Shown here: in pieces, positions 53,665-63,104 of the stretch
How the letters are laid out: each line of letters begins with the position of its first letter
Numbering within the stretch: position 1 is the first letter of the stretch
The notes under the pieces: generated by a model
What the model was told of the DNA's origin: nothing
Database searches by the model: none
Seen by the model: only the letters and a program-made list of their open reading frames with translations
Origin: Skeletonema tropicum
Taxonomy: Eukaryota; Bacillariophyta; Thalassiosirophyceae; Thalassiosirales; Thalassiosiraceae
Direction: 5' to 3'
Assembly (NCBI GenBank): GCA_037178625.1
Contig: CM074147.1
Span: forward strand, 1,240,001 to 1,304,000
DNA length: 64,000 nt
Position numbers and translations under genes: made by a program

Positions 53665-53667
53665 TAA

Positions 53668-54036
53668 GAGGGGTTGGCTGCTTCGGTAGCCATAATGATG
53701 TGTCAATTGAAACTTTTTTGAAACTTCTTGAAACTCAGCGTTCGAAGAAAAAAATAACCCTCAAAATAACCCTCATCGAAGAAAATGATCTCCAATACGA
53801 GAAGGTCGACGGACTCGGCGAGTGGCGAGTGGCGAGCACGTTTTCTTTAGACCTTTCTCGATGTCGATCGCCGAAGATGCGAGAAAAGTAAAGCCATGGG
53901 TAAAGCGTTGAGAAAGTAGTCCGAGCTTTCGGCCGTGTACCTACAACCCTACCACTTTTCACTTCTTCCTGCCATGTCAACAACTTATTCCTAGCATTTG
54001 CTCTGAAGGAAGTTGCCTACAGTCTCTTTACCAACA
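53668..54036. other. Intergenic upstream of the 54037 gene
   Basis: Contains a local GAAACTT/AATAACCCTC duplication near 53708-53775; otherwise nothing recognised. Confidence 0.35.
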
Positions 54037-54975
54037 ATGGCGCACGCAGAAGAGCAAGAAGAACGCGGCAGGAGTCGCTCACAACCTCATGTAAAAGAGC
54101 GAGGGCTCCAAAGTCCCCTACATAATCTTTCTTCCAGATTTCAAAGAACACTGAAAAAGGTGAAACTCACTACTCCAACAAGTGCCAAACAGGATACTCC
54201 ACATCCACAGACGACTGACCAATTGCAAAAGATGCAATTTGGTGGGCTTGGTAAAAAGAAGAATCAACTCAGTTTAACCGTCGCCACCACTGATTCAACA
54301 TGCACGTGCACATCTTCTCGAAGTCAAGACCTACATCAATCTGACGAAAACCCAATTTCAAGCTCTCAGCAGGCATGTAGCCAAATCAATAGTGATAGCA
54401 TGACGACTCTTAACTCATTCGAAGCAAATCCAACCGTACCAAGCGATGCGGATCTTTTCAATGAATGGCTTCAGCTTCATGCAAGTAGCGGCGAGCAGGC
54501 AACAGCTGATACGTATGATGAAGCAGATGAACAAAAAGATTTTTTCCCATTCAGGGCGACCACGACCGCAAGCTACCAGTATCCGAGAGAGATTCAATAT
54601 AAGTCTCGGAACGAGCACAATGAAATGATCTACTTCGACTCTCAGAGAGACCTCAATGAAATGATCACCTACGAGTCTCGGAGAGAGCTTGATGAAATGA
54701 TCAGCTATTGGTCTCCGAGAGATAATCTACTCTCAGGCACTTACTCTGATTCTCTTGTATCACCGACTGATACAGCTGCTGCTACAAACAATCATATTCC
54801 AACACCACCCGCGATGGCTGGTACACCTTGCTCCTTTAACTTCGATTCGTTTGGACTTGGCATGCTCAAGTCCGTAGGTGAATTGCTTATAGAAGGAGAG
54901 GATGACGATTCCTCTGAATCGGATGACGATGACGACAGCAGCTGCGCTGCAAATTCTTCAATCGCGTCAATGTAA
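54037..54975 (+). CDS. Hypothetical acidic-tailed protein with short tandem repeats
   Basis: Single-exon protein of about 312 residues from the ATG of MAHAEEQEERG; the open frame begins slightly upstream. No known domain. N-terminus basic (SRFQRTLKKVKL). A tandem array of ~15-residue units near residues 190-240 follows the pattern SR.E..EMI.Y.S (NEMIYFDSQRDLNEMITYES, ELDEMISYWS). The C-terminus ends in a strongly acidic run (GEDDDSSESDDDDDSS) preceded by a hydrophobic FDSFGLGMLKSVGELL. Composition suggests a regulatory or scaffold protein; the function is unknown. It converges on ENY2. Confidence 0.6.
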   Translation: MAHAEEQEERGRSRSQPHVKERGLQSPLHNLSSRFQRTLKKVKLTTPTSAKQDTPHPQTTDQLQKMQFGGLGKKKNQLSLTVATTDSTCTCTSSRSQDLHQSDENPISSSQQACSQINSDSMTTLNSFEANPTVPSDADLFNEWLQLHASSGEQATADTYDEADEQKDFFPFRATTTASYQYPREIQYKSRNEHNEMIYFDSQRDLNEMITYESRRELDEMISYWSPRDNLLSGTYSDSLVSPTDTAAATNNHIPTPPAMAGTPCSFNFDSFGLGMLKSVGELLIEGEDDDSSESDDDDDSSCAANSSIASM

Positions 54976-55547
54976 ATAGACTGGGTAAAATGTACTTTAA
55001 ATCTATGATTATCTTGACCTAATAACTAGAAGGCATGAGATCGTAACATACTTGCATGTATCCCTACTTTTTACTTTTTCTTTGCAGAACGTTGTAGAGA
55101 CTATACAGAACTTAATTATCTATGATTTGCATTAATTCTTCCTGCCAGAAGCCAGAGCAAGGATATTTTGAATGATGTTCTAAGCTTCTAGCATCGTCAA
55201 GTCGGATTTTTATCATATCATACAATGAACCCTTACACTCTCGACTCTCCAAGTCTAACATACTTTACTCTCCATTGCAGCCAATATCCATGTACATCCT
55301 GGCTTCAGGTGCTATGTGCTATTCAAACTTGATCTGATGCCATGAAGGAAAGACAATTCCAGAAATGAACTGATGGCTCCACATGACAGTACAGCTTCTT
55401 TCCCCTTTCTGCCCCCAATTCATATGATATGTGTACGATATGCAAGTCTCTGAATGAATCCCAGCTAAATAATTCTCCACTATTTGTTCAGCCAGGCTTG
55501 TCCCCTCCCAAATCACACCCCCCCCCACTGAAAGAAAGTTACATATA
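54976..55547. other. Convergent 3' region; no gene seen
   Basis: Between two converging genes; presumably both 3' UTRs and terminators. No further feature recognised. Confidence 0.4.
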
Positions 55548-55925
55548 TCAATCACGAAAACACTGACTCTTCAAATGCTCCACCAACTTGGCCTTCACCT
55601 CCCCCGGCACAGTCGCCCTCCCCACAGGAGTCAACTCAGCCACCAACGAATCCAACGTAATCGGCTGTAATCCCTTCCGCCGTATCGCCTCCTTGGCCGC
55701 ATCTTGAATGACATTCCGCCACCCACATTCGGTTAGGTTGGCGTGCAGACTGTGGTGGATGCGATCGATTTCACCGGACGATTCGAGTTTGTGACGGATG
55801 GCGGATTCGATTTGTTGTTGTTGTCGTTGTTGTTGACCTTCGTGGGGCCATGGACTTTTTATTAATGGTGTGGTGAGTGAGAATATTTGTTCGGCCGAAA
55901 TTGATAATTGCATAGATGTGTTCAT
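55548..55925 (-). CDS. ENY2: ENY2/Sus1 transcription and mRNA export factor
   Basis: Single-exon protein of 125 residues. The core (IRHKLESSGEIDRIHHSL, NLTECGWRNVIQDAAKEAI, TLDSLVAELTPVGRATVPGE, VKAKLVEHLK) matches the five-helix ENY2 fold; LxECGWRD...V..D.LV.EITP.GRA.VP is its signature. ENY2/Sus1 is a small adaptor in both the SAGA deubiquitinase module and the TREX-2 complex, linking transcription to mRNA export at nuclear pores. The N-terminal ~35 residues, with a Gln run (QQQRQQQQ), extend beyond the usual ~100-residue length. Divergent from the BspA-like LRR gene. Confidence 0.93.
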   Translation of the reverse strand: MNTSMQLSISAEQIFSLTTPLIKSPWPHEGQQQRQQQQIESAIRHKLESSGEIDRIHHSLHANLTECGWRNVIQDAAKEAIRRKGLQPITLDSLVAELTPVGRATVPGEVKAKLVEHLKSQCFRD

Positions 55926-56385
55926 AATATGATGTGTTATTACTCACCTCGATAGCTGCACCATTTTTACCGTGAACAAAAGAAGATGATGGAAGTATAT
56001 AAGAGAGGAAAGAGGTGAAGACTGGAGTGGTAGCGACTCCTTTTGAACTACAATACTAAATCAAAGACCGACCTCTGTGGTTTTGCGATTGCTTGTGTTG
56101 GTGAGGGAGTATTCATACTAATCCTACAGATTCCTACGTAGGCTTCTACATTGTCAAGGCCTGAGAAAGAAATGAAAGTAGTCTTCATTGATGGTACCAA
56201 CACAGCAACGTCGCTCGTCATTGCAGACATAATCAACCTTGAGATTTGATACCATCGTCAGACCATCGTCTTCTGTCTCTGTTGCATTTGATAGATAGCG
56301 TTACGTACGTATAGTAGCAAATAAACCAATGACGGAGCGAGGTCGCTACGTCCTAGTAGCAGAGTAGCAGACACGCCCAATCATC
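55926..56385. promoter_or_regulatory. Divergent promoter region, ENY2 / BspA-like gene
   Basis: 460 bp between divergent starts. No coding exon. ATATAAGAGAGG about 70 bp upstream of the ENY2 start is AT-rich, but on the plus strand. Confidence 0.4.
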
Positions 56386-57285
56386 ATGGCGGACCACGCA
56401 GAAGATGATAATGATGGGGATATTTATGTGTACAGAGGAGGGCGAGCTCCTCAACATGTCACACACGTCCGTATCCATAAATCAGTCGACGAGATAGAGG
56501 AATGGGCTTTCCTCAATTGCATGCGTTTGGTGAAGGTGGAGACTCACAATGGGATTAGAAAAGTTGGGAAGTGTGCTTTCAACAAGTGCACATTATTGCC
56601 GCAGATAAATCTCAAATCTGTATCTGAAATCGATGACGGAGCATTTTGTTGGTGTGAAAATCTGGCGCATGTGGAGTTTGGTGATGAGCTGGGAAGAATT
56701 GGAGGATCTGCGTTTGCCTATTGCATCTCTCTAGAGCATCTCAACCTCCCGTCAATCATCACAATAGAAACACATGCATTCATGGACTGTGCCTTTACAG
56801 ATATCCAGTTGCCGGAGCGGCTTGAAACCATTGCATCATTAGCATTTTTTCGCTGTGAGCGCCTTAGACGCATAGCCATCCCACTCAAGAGACATCTGTT
56901 TCCATTTGATGATAGGCGGCAGAGATTCAGTCAGTTTGAGAACTGTTCTCATATATCAACAGTTGTCTTTGTTGGGGGGTTCCTCAAGACTGTTGCCTCA
57001 TTGCACATGGACAGTTGGAGAACTAGCATAATTTCAAAAATCAATGATATGAATCGAGTCCTCTCCATTTGTGCTGCCGAAGATAAGACTAATATGATTG
57101 AACATTTTATGGAGGGTCTCAAAGACAAAATCGATCGATACAAATGTGAACACAACAGATATGTCAAGGAGGGAATAGTTTTACTTGAACTAGCTCTGTG
57201 GAAGGCCAAACTTGCTGAAAATGAAAAGAGTCCTGCGGAGGGGAGAACTAAAAAGACCAAGGTTGATGCTGAATGCGCTAGATAG
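56386..57285 (+). CDS. BspA-like leucine-rich-repeat (LRR_5) protein
   Basis: 299 residues from the ATG. Tandem LRR_5 units of ~23 residues with the pattern I...AF..C..L..V.L (EIDDGAFCWCENLAHVEFGD, IGGSAFAYCISLEHLNLPS, IETHAFMDCAF), then a helical C-terminal part (SMDSWRTSI-type, FMEGLKDKIDRYKCEH, KEGIVLLELALWKAKL). This family is greatly expanded in diatoms, with no established function. The TAG at 57283-57285 looks premature. One base on, the frame continues RKGKRITCGVDMVVKNVLPF to a stop at 57356-57358, and a like tail (ITCGADMVIKNVLPFLE) is encoded in the paralogue at 63105-64000. So either the C-terminus is truncated or a base was inserted. Confidence 0.82.
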   Translation: MADHAEDDNDGDIYVYRGGRAPQHVTHVRIHKSVDEIEEWAFLNCMRLVKVETHNGIRKVGKCAFNKCTLLPQINLKSVSEIDDGAFCWCENLAHVEFGDELGRIGGSAFAYCISLEHLNLPSIITIETHAFMDCAFTDIQLPERLETIASLAFFRCERLRRIAIPLKRHLFPFDDRRQRFSQFENCSHISTVVFVGGFLKTVASLHMDSWRTSIISKINDMNRVLSICAAEDKTNMIEHFMEGLKDKIDRYKCEHNRYVKEGIVLLELALWKAKLAENEKSPAEGRTKKTKVDAECAR

Positions 57286-57519
57286 GAAGGGAAAACGCAT
57301 AACATGTGGTGTAGACATGGTGGTCAAGAATGTACTTCCTTTTCTCAAGTTAGTCTAAAATTGAACACATGAAAAGTACAAGACATATTGCCTCTAGTGA
57401 TTACATCTTGTAGTTTCATTGACGAACTGCGGCTGCTTTCGGCTGCATTCCACATCTACAGATATAAATAAATAAAGTGGTTGTGAATGATTACGATGGG
57501 TTGCAGTGATAGAATCGCA

Positions 57520-58170
57520 AGATGAGCTACACTACAGTGGCAGCACATTTCTTCTCCTCGGCATCTTTTCTCTTCTGTGCCTTCTTGGCTTCCGCTGCAA
57601 GTGCGGTCTCCAACTGCGTTTTCAATGCATCGTCGAGTTGGATGTCTGCAATGTTTTGCAACATTCCATCTCTTTGCATTGGATCAGCGATGTCGATTTC
57701 TCACTCACTCGTCCAATGATTCAAAGACACCAATTGCAGTAATGCGTTTGCCATCAGCAATCTGATGATTCTTGTATACGTATAGAACATCGTCACCGTC
57801 ATGCTCTACTCCCATATCCCTCAATGCCATGGAATAAGGCGTCATTGCTGCACTAGAAGGCTTTCGAAAGCGTCTTTTTGTCGATGTTGATGCCACATTT
57901 CAAACCAAGAATCTTGACTCTAGCACATCAGCCTCGTGGAATTGTCCTCTTAATGAAGCAGAGTTGAGTAATACACGCACAACTGCCTTACGAGATGCCT
58001 TTTGACACTTCCCGTTCGACAGCGACGCCATCCTTGTCGATATTGTAAGGCAGCAGAAATTTTAAAGTAGGTAAGTACCATAGATACAATGAAATAGTGT
58101 AGCCAACCTCCTTCTCACTATCGACCAGAACACCAGCATGATCATCCCGACGGCACAAGGTACAAGATCA
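57520..58170 (-). pseudogene. Degenerate minus-strand gene, family not recognised
   Basis: Several minus-strand stretches look coding but do not share one frame: CTLCRRDDHAGVLVDSEKE (about 58160-58100), NIDKDGVAVEREVSKGIS (58045-57990), KAVVRVLLNSASLRGQFHEA and DVLES (57990-57920), VEHDGDDVLYVYKNHQIADG (57815-57750), and DIADPMQRDGMLQNI...LETALAAEAKKAQKRKDAEE (57690-57525) ending in a TAG. Breaks between them include stops and shifts. Some could be real introns (an acceptor TTTTCAG lies near 58172), so a functional multi-exon gene is not excluded. Confidence 0.45.
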
Positions 58171-58557
58171 AGAGACTGAAAATTAATTGAGTTGTTTAAT
58201 ATGCAATGGTTAGAGTACCTTGCGATATCCTTGATCTAAAATTCATTCTTGTGCTTGTGCGTGGCTGCCTTTGACAAACAGAAGTCTCTACACTCCAAAA
58301 ATGGAAATAGATGAATTGACTTCTACTTTTACAGATTCATTGGTCCTGACATTACGTGCTGAGACTGCGTTACATCTGCTGCTTAGCATACTAATAGGTT
58401 CGGTACATGCATACGTACGGCTAATACGGTTTGTAGAAGTTAGAAGTATTGAGCACTGTTGAATACTGAGACAGAGTAATAAAGGCGGCTTGCTAGCTGC
58501 GCTTGCTTGTCTGGTTTTCGAAGGATTTTGTGAGAGAAAGATACACCGAAAAAAGAG
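58171..58557. other. Intergenic; no gene seen
   Basis: Short hydrophobic ORF 58271-58462 has no support. Leads into the TPI promoter. Confidence 0.3.
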
Positions 58558-58565
58558 TGACGTCA
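58558..58565. promoter_or_regulatory. TGACGTCA (CRE/bZIP-type) site upstream of TPI
   Basis: Perfect palindromic element 121 bp upstream of the plastid TPI start, the same motif as the pair at 47501-47528. Confidence 0.5.
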
Positions 58566-58678
58566 TAGCCGCCGAAAGCCTCTCCTCAGCGCAGCTTGGA
58601 TGACCATCACATCCGGAAGATGTCGTTGCTTTCCTCCGCTCCTGCATCGCTCATTCTATCCAGCATACTACTACCATC

Positions 58679-59982
58679 ATGAAGCTATCACTTGCCCTCG
58701 CTACCCTCGCCGTTGGCGGTGCTTCTGCCTTTTCAGTCAACCAAAATGGACTTCGCACATCTACTCAATTGAATGCGGTCCGTCAGCCCATCATGGCTGG
58801 AAATTGGAAGGTAAATATACACAAGATATCAATAAATAGATTTGTTGGAAATCTTTTGTAACGAACGAAATGGACTCATTTGATTTTTTCTTTTACTCCT
58901 TTTATAGATGAACCCAGCCACCGAAGCCGATGCACTCAACCTAGCCACCGGATTCTGCGCCCTCGTCGACACACTGGAAGACACCTGCGGCCTAGACGAA
59001 GAAGATGGCTGCACCGAAGTAGTCCTCTTCCCCCCCTTCCCATTCATCTCCAAAGTAAAGGATATCGTCCAAGAAAAGGGAGTTACCGTTGGTGCACAGC
59101 AGGTGTATTATGAGGATAAGGGAGCGTTTACTGGAAGTGTTGCCGCTAGTATGGTGAAGAGTGTGGGGTGTGAGTATGTGTTGTGTGGACATTCGGAGAG
59201 GAGGACTTTGTTTAGTGATAGTGATGTGAATATCAATGCCAAGGTGAAGAAGGTGAGTTATTCCATATGTGGGGAGAAGTGTGCAAACAAACAATACGAT
59301 CAAATATATAATGATGTGGCAACAAACAAGAAACGGGTCGGGGTTGAAGATACTGATCCAAGTGACGATGAAAATATCCAAAGCACATATGTTAGAACGG
59401 CATTATTGCCGAGAGAGATTTCCTGATGGATAATCAATCACATCCGTTTCTTATTTGCAATGATTCTACATGTCAACTTCTTTTGCTTCACAAGAACGTC
59501 CATATCTAAACAAAACTTATCCTCCTCTCACCATACAATCAATATCTATTGAATCTTTTGTCTAGGTATTGGAATTCGGAATGAAACCAATTCTTTGCAT
59601 CGGAGAAACACAAGAAGAATACGACCTAGGCATCACCGAAGAAGTCTGCGCCATGCAAGTATCCAAAGACTTGGCCGGTGTCTCCAAAAAGGATCTTGAT
59701 AATGTCGTCTTGGCCTACGAACCCGTCTGGGCCATTGGAACAGGACTCGTGTGTGATGCCGAGGATGCCAATAATGTGCACAAATACATTCGAACAGTTT
59801 TGGCAAAGATGTATGATGAGGAGGCTGCACAAAGTATTAGGATTCAGTATGGAGGAAGTGTTACTCCGGAGAGTGTGGATGGATTGATGGCTATGAGTGA
59901 TATTGATGGATGTTTGGTTGGTGGTGCTAGTTTGTTTGCCGATAAGTTTGCCAGGATTTGCAATTTTAAAGCAGTGGAGTAA
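58679..59982 (+). CDS. TPI: Triosephosphate isomerase, plastid-targeted, 3 exons
   Basis: Exons 58679-58810, 58908-59252 and 59566-59982 (introns 97 and 313 bp, GT-AG) give about 297 residues. The first ~33 residues are a signal peptide with an ASAF-type motif (LAVGGASAFSVN) and a short transit stretch, typical of diatom plastid import. Catalytic residues are present: Asn42 and Lys44 in AGNWKMN, His139 in CGHSERR, Glu211 in AYEPVWAIGTG, and the phosphate-binding loop IQYGGSVTPE. Interconverts dihydroxyacetone phosphate and glyceraldehyde 3-phosphate in the Calvin cycle and plastid glycolysis. A TGACGTCA element lies 121 bp upstream of the start codon. Confidence 0.97.
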
Positions 59983-60479
59983 ACGATGAGGAGACTTTAT
60001 GTAATTTTGATACTTGAAAAAGAGAAAGAGGTTAGTGCCAGCGTTTTAACACAATAAAGCCGGCGCTATTTCCATCTACTTTTTCTCTGCAGAGTTGTGT
60101 GCTGTTGATTTATGTGTATCTCATTATGCAAGAACTCTATATATATTTCAACACTTGTCTTGGCAAGATAGTTGTTGCTATCCTGTCAAGCAAATTTCTC
60201 TCTTGTAGACTAAGATTCATACAGACAACGAAGAAGTCAGCCAGATACAAGACTTGCATGAGAGCGAGAGAGCTCAGTATATAAGTTTTGTAAGTCCTTG
60301 AGCAACAAAGGATCACGTTTGACTGTGACAACTGCACCAAATCATTGTCAGCCAGCCAAGCCTTTCAGCATCAATGTAACAAGCAGTGAACTATCTACTC
60401 AATCAATCACTACATCATCATATCATCTTCAGGTTAAAATACACATTTTCTATTTCCTTATATATCTCTAAGTAGTATT
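59983..60479. other. Convergent 3' region between TPI and eL33; no gene seen
   Basis: 3' flanks of converging genes. No RNA gene or repeat recognised. Confidence 0.4.
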
Positions 60480-60822
60480 TTAAAGGTTTGAAGGATAAAG
60501 CATAACACGAACTCTTCCCCCAATACTCTGCGGAGGCAAGTCCCTCGCAAACTTACACTTGACAACACCATTACTTCCATGAGCCCTACAAACCTTGCCC
60601 CAATTCACTCGGAACTTGGATCCGTTCCTTCCACCATTGGTCGATACCTTGGTGATGTAGGCGACCTTCTTGCCGAGGTAGAATTGAGCGTCTTCTTTGG
60701 AGTCGAGGCCCTTGATTTTGATGAGGGAGGTGTGGTTGTATTGGTTGCGGAGGCCGCGTTTGTAGCCGAGGATGGCGCCGTTGACGTAGAGGACGGACTG
60801 GGGCGGCGTTTTGTTTGGTCAT
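60480..60822 (-). CDS. RPL35A: Ribosomal protein eL33 (L35Ae), one +1 shift near the start
   Basis: Minus-strand frame reads SVLYVNGAILGYKRGLRNQY, HTSLIKIKGLDSKEDAQFYL, GKKVAYITKV, RVNWGKVCRAHGSNGVVKCK and ends GGRVRVMLYPSNL at the TAA (60482-60480). This is the full eL33 signature at its usual ~110-residue length. The only plausible start, the ATG at 60822 (MTKQNAA), is out of frame with the body by one base: a C-run (GGGG at 60800-60803 on the plus strand) has one C too many. A ribosomal protein gene is unlikely to be a pseudogene in such good condition, so either the assembly has an insertion or an unseen upstream exon splices to the CAG at the run. TATA-like TTATATACCC lies upstream. Confidence 0.85.
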
Positions 60823-62072
60823 CTTTCTTTTTGTTGTTGTTGTTGTGTAGAAAAGCAATTTTATTTAGCTGAAGAAGAAGAATGGAGAGACAAGGAATAT
60901 AATGTGAGTAATGGGTATATAAGAACAAGTCATTGAGGATAGTAGTGTATGAATTGATAGTGGTTCGTTCCAAGAGCACTGTGTCCAAGAGCACTTTCGT
61001 TCTGACACATGATGTGAAAAGTACACCCATACGTCCAGATTCAGACGGCATGCCTGAACTGAACGCACAGAGATACTCTCTATTTGTTCCAATCATCATG
61101 ACTAGAACTACTACGCAGCCACCACCTAATGCTCCAAAGAGAGCCATCGGAGGCTTATGCAGCGCCCATCGCCGACAATGGCCATTTTTCATCAACTCTT
61201 GAGCGTTTGAATTATCGGCTGCTGCTCGTTCCAAGCACGCCTTACTCTTCTATCAATTGCGACGATACTAGTATTCAACGTCCTATTACTATCCCACCAT
61301 ACCTCAAAGCCATCAGGCCATTAAGTAGTAGGGCTAAAGGTTCACACTCACCACCTGATCGAAACGATGATCCCATCGTTGCCTCGCATAAACCTCGACG
61401 GGCAAAGCGTGATGAGTGACCTTACTCCTTACTAACACCTCCAACCCACCTCGGAATGAATTCCTACGTACCCCTACATAATTTTAAATAGAACTCATAA
61501 CCCATTCAATTGGTCTGTACTTCTCACCTAAACCTCCCCCTCTCCTCCTCATGATCATGAGCGCTGCTGCCGCTTACACGCGATCATTACAATTTCACCG
61601 CTGGATTAACTACACTTTCGTACTGCTAGGTTGTTGCTATCATATCAATTTCAATAGACTCGTAAAGGTGCGACACCATGACGATTTTCACTTGATGTAA
61701 TTAATATTACATGAGTGCCATAGCGTCAGTTGATCTTGGCTTTTATTGATGGTGGTGTGGGTTGTCGAGAGAGGCGGATGGGCGGATTGTTGGGTTCGAA
61801 CGGTGGAGAGGGGTGATGTGAGGTTGATGTGAGGTCGTTGACGAGTAAGGGCTGATGTTAGGATAGTGTATCATCTTGTCGTGGCTACTGGTTTGCTGAG
61901 AATCAGCGTGGTCGTATTATCGTCTCTCTCTCTCTCTCCATCGTCAAACCAGAGACGCCCTCCCTCTCCTCTCAACTCGATTTGGAAGCAGCTCGTTTCT
62001 GAACCGCAGATTTCATGGTGTCGCTTACCCTTGTTTCCCTTTGTCCCACCTCTCTCTTTCTGCATCACACAG
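60823..62072. promoter_or_regulatory. Divergent region between eL33 and uS8; no other gene seen
   Basis: 1.25 kb containing both ribosomal-protein promoters. Short ORFs (for example 61129-61419) have no recognisable domain. A CT-rich tract precedes the uS8 ATG, and CACACAG directly before that ATG could be a 5'-UTR intron acceptor. Confidence 0.45.
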
Positions 62073-62894
62073 ATGGTTCGCATGTCAGTTCTCGCCGATT
62101 GTTTAAAGACAATCACCAACGCCGAAAAGCGCGGAAAGAGGCAGGTCCTCATCCGTCCTTCATCCAAGGTTATTGTCAAGTTTTTGCTATGTATGCAGCA
62201 ACATGGTGAGTGTCTGCTTGTCAACTGATTGCGTACTTGTAGGTTGTCGTGCCCAGTGTTTTGTGGAATATAGATCAAGTGCACGTTTCTTGATGTATGG
62301 CTTGATTGAATAGTGGACACATCAAGTGCACACATCACCATCATCATCCAACACATAAGATGCACTACCGGGAGAGAGAATCCACGGGTTCGCCTGTATA
62401 CAACTAGATTGGCAGCGCACCCTCTATTTATAGAGGAGTTTTTGCCTGCAATGACCCAATTTCTCAACTCCACTCCCAAGATAAGATCAAGACCTTTTGT
62501 GTCTTGAAGCAGATTACATACACTCACGGCATTGGATGTTTCTTCTGAAAATGATTCGCCTTTCAATCTGTTACATTTCCAAACACATTGCACTAACACA
62601 CCATCTATTGTCTTTCTCTCCCCTTGATATATAGGATACATTGGTGAATTCGAAATCGTCGATGATCACCGCTCCCAAAAGATCGTAGTCGAACTCAACG
62701 GCCGCCTCAACAAGTGCGGAGTCATCTCCCCCCGTTTCGACGTCCCAGTAAACGAAGTGGAAAAGTGGATTGTGAACCTTTTGCCCTCACGTCAATTCGG
62801 ACACATAGTCTTGAGTACTACATATGGTATTATGACACATGAAGAGGCCAAGAGGAAGAAGACTGGTGGGAAGGTTTTGGGATTCTTTTATTAA
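62073..62894 (+). CDS. RPS15A: Ribosomal protein uS8 (S15a), 2 exons
   Basis: Exons 62073-62205 and 62635-62894 with a 429-bp GTGAGT...ATAG intron split within the Gly codon of [10 protein letters not shown]; 130 residues, the canonical length. Sequence is near-universal for eukaryotic uS8: [71 protein letters not shown], and the C-terminal [10 protein letters not shown]. Part of the small-subunit body, contacting helix 21 of 18S rRNA. Divergent from eL33. Intact. Confidence 0.98.
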
Positions 62895-63104
62895 TGCTGG
62901 CATTTGTTTGTAGTAGTAATAGAAGGCCTGATAATAATAATTAATAACAAAAAGAGCTTGTTTGTGATTGTATTTGATATAGTAGAAGGTTAGGGTTTTA
63001 GTTTGTGATGGTTTGGTTTGTGAGCATGTCTCTGAATAGATGCCCCCAACTCAGAGTTGACAGTAACTCCAGGCTAGTATTACACTCAGTGTGAGTCTTC
63101 GGTC

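Noticed and set aside
58271..58462. Hydrophobic 63-codon ORF upstream of TPI
   Set aside because: It lies just upstream of the TPI promoter region, has no family match and no obvious promoter of its own.
60605..61234. 209-codon minus-strand ORF overlapping eL33
   Set aside because: It is an out-of-frame shadow of eL33 joined to promoter sequence; the eL33 frame has clear homology.
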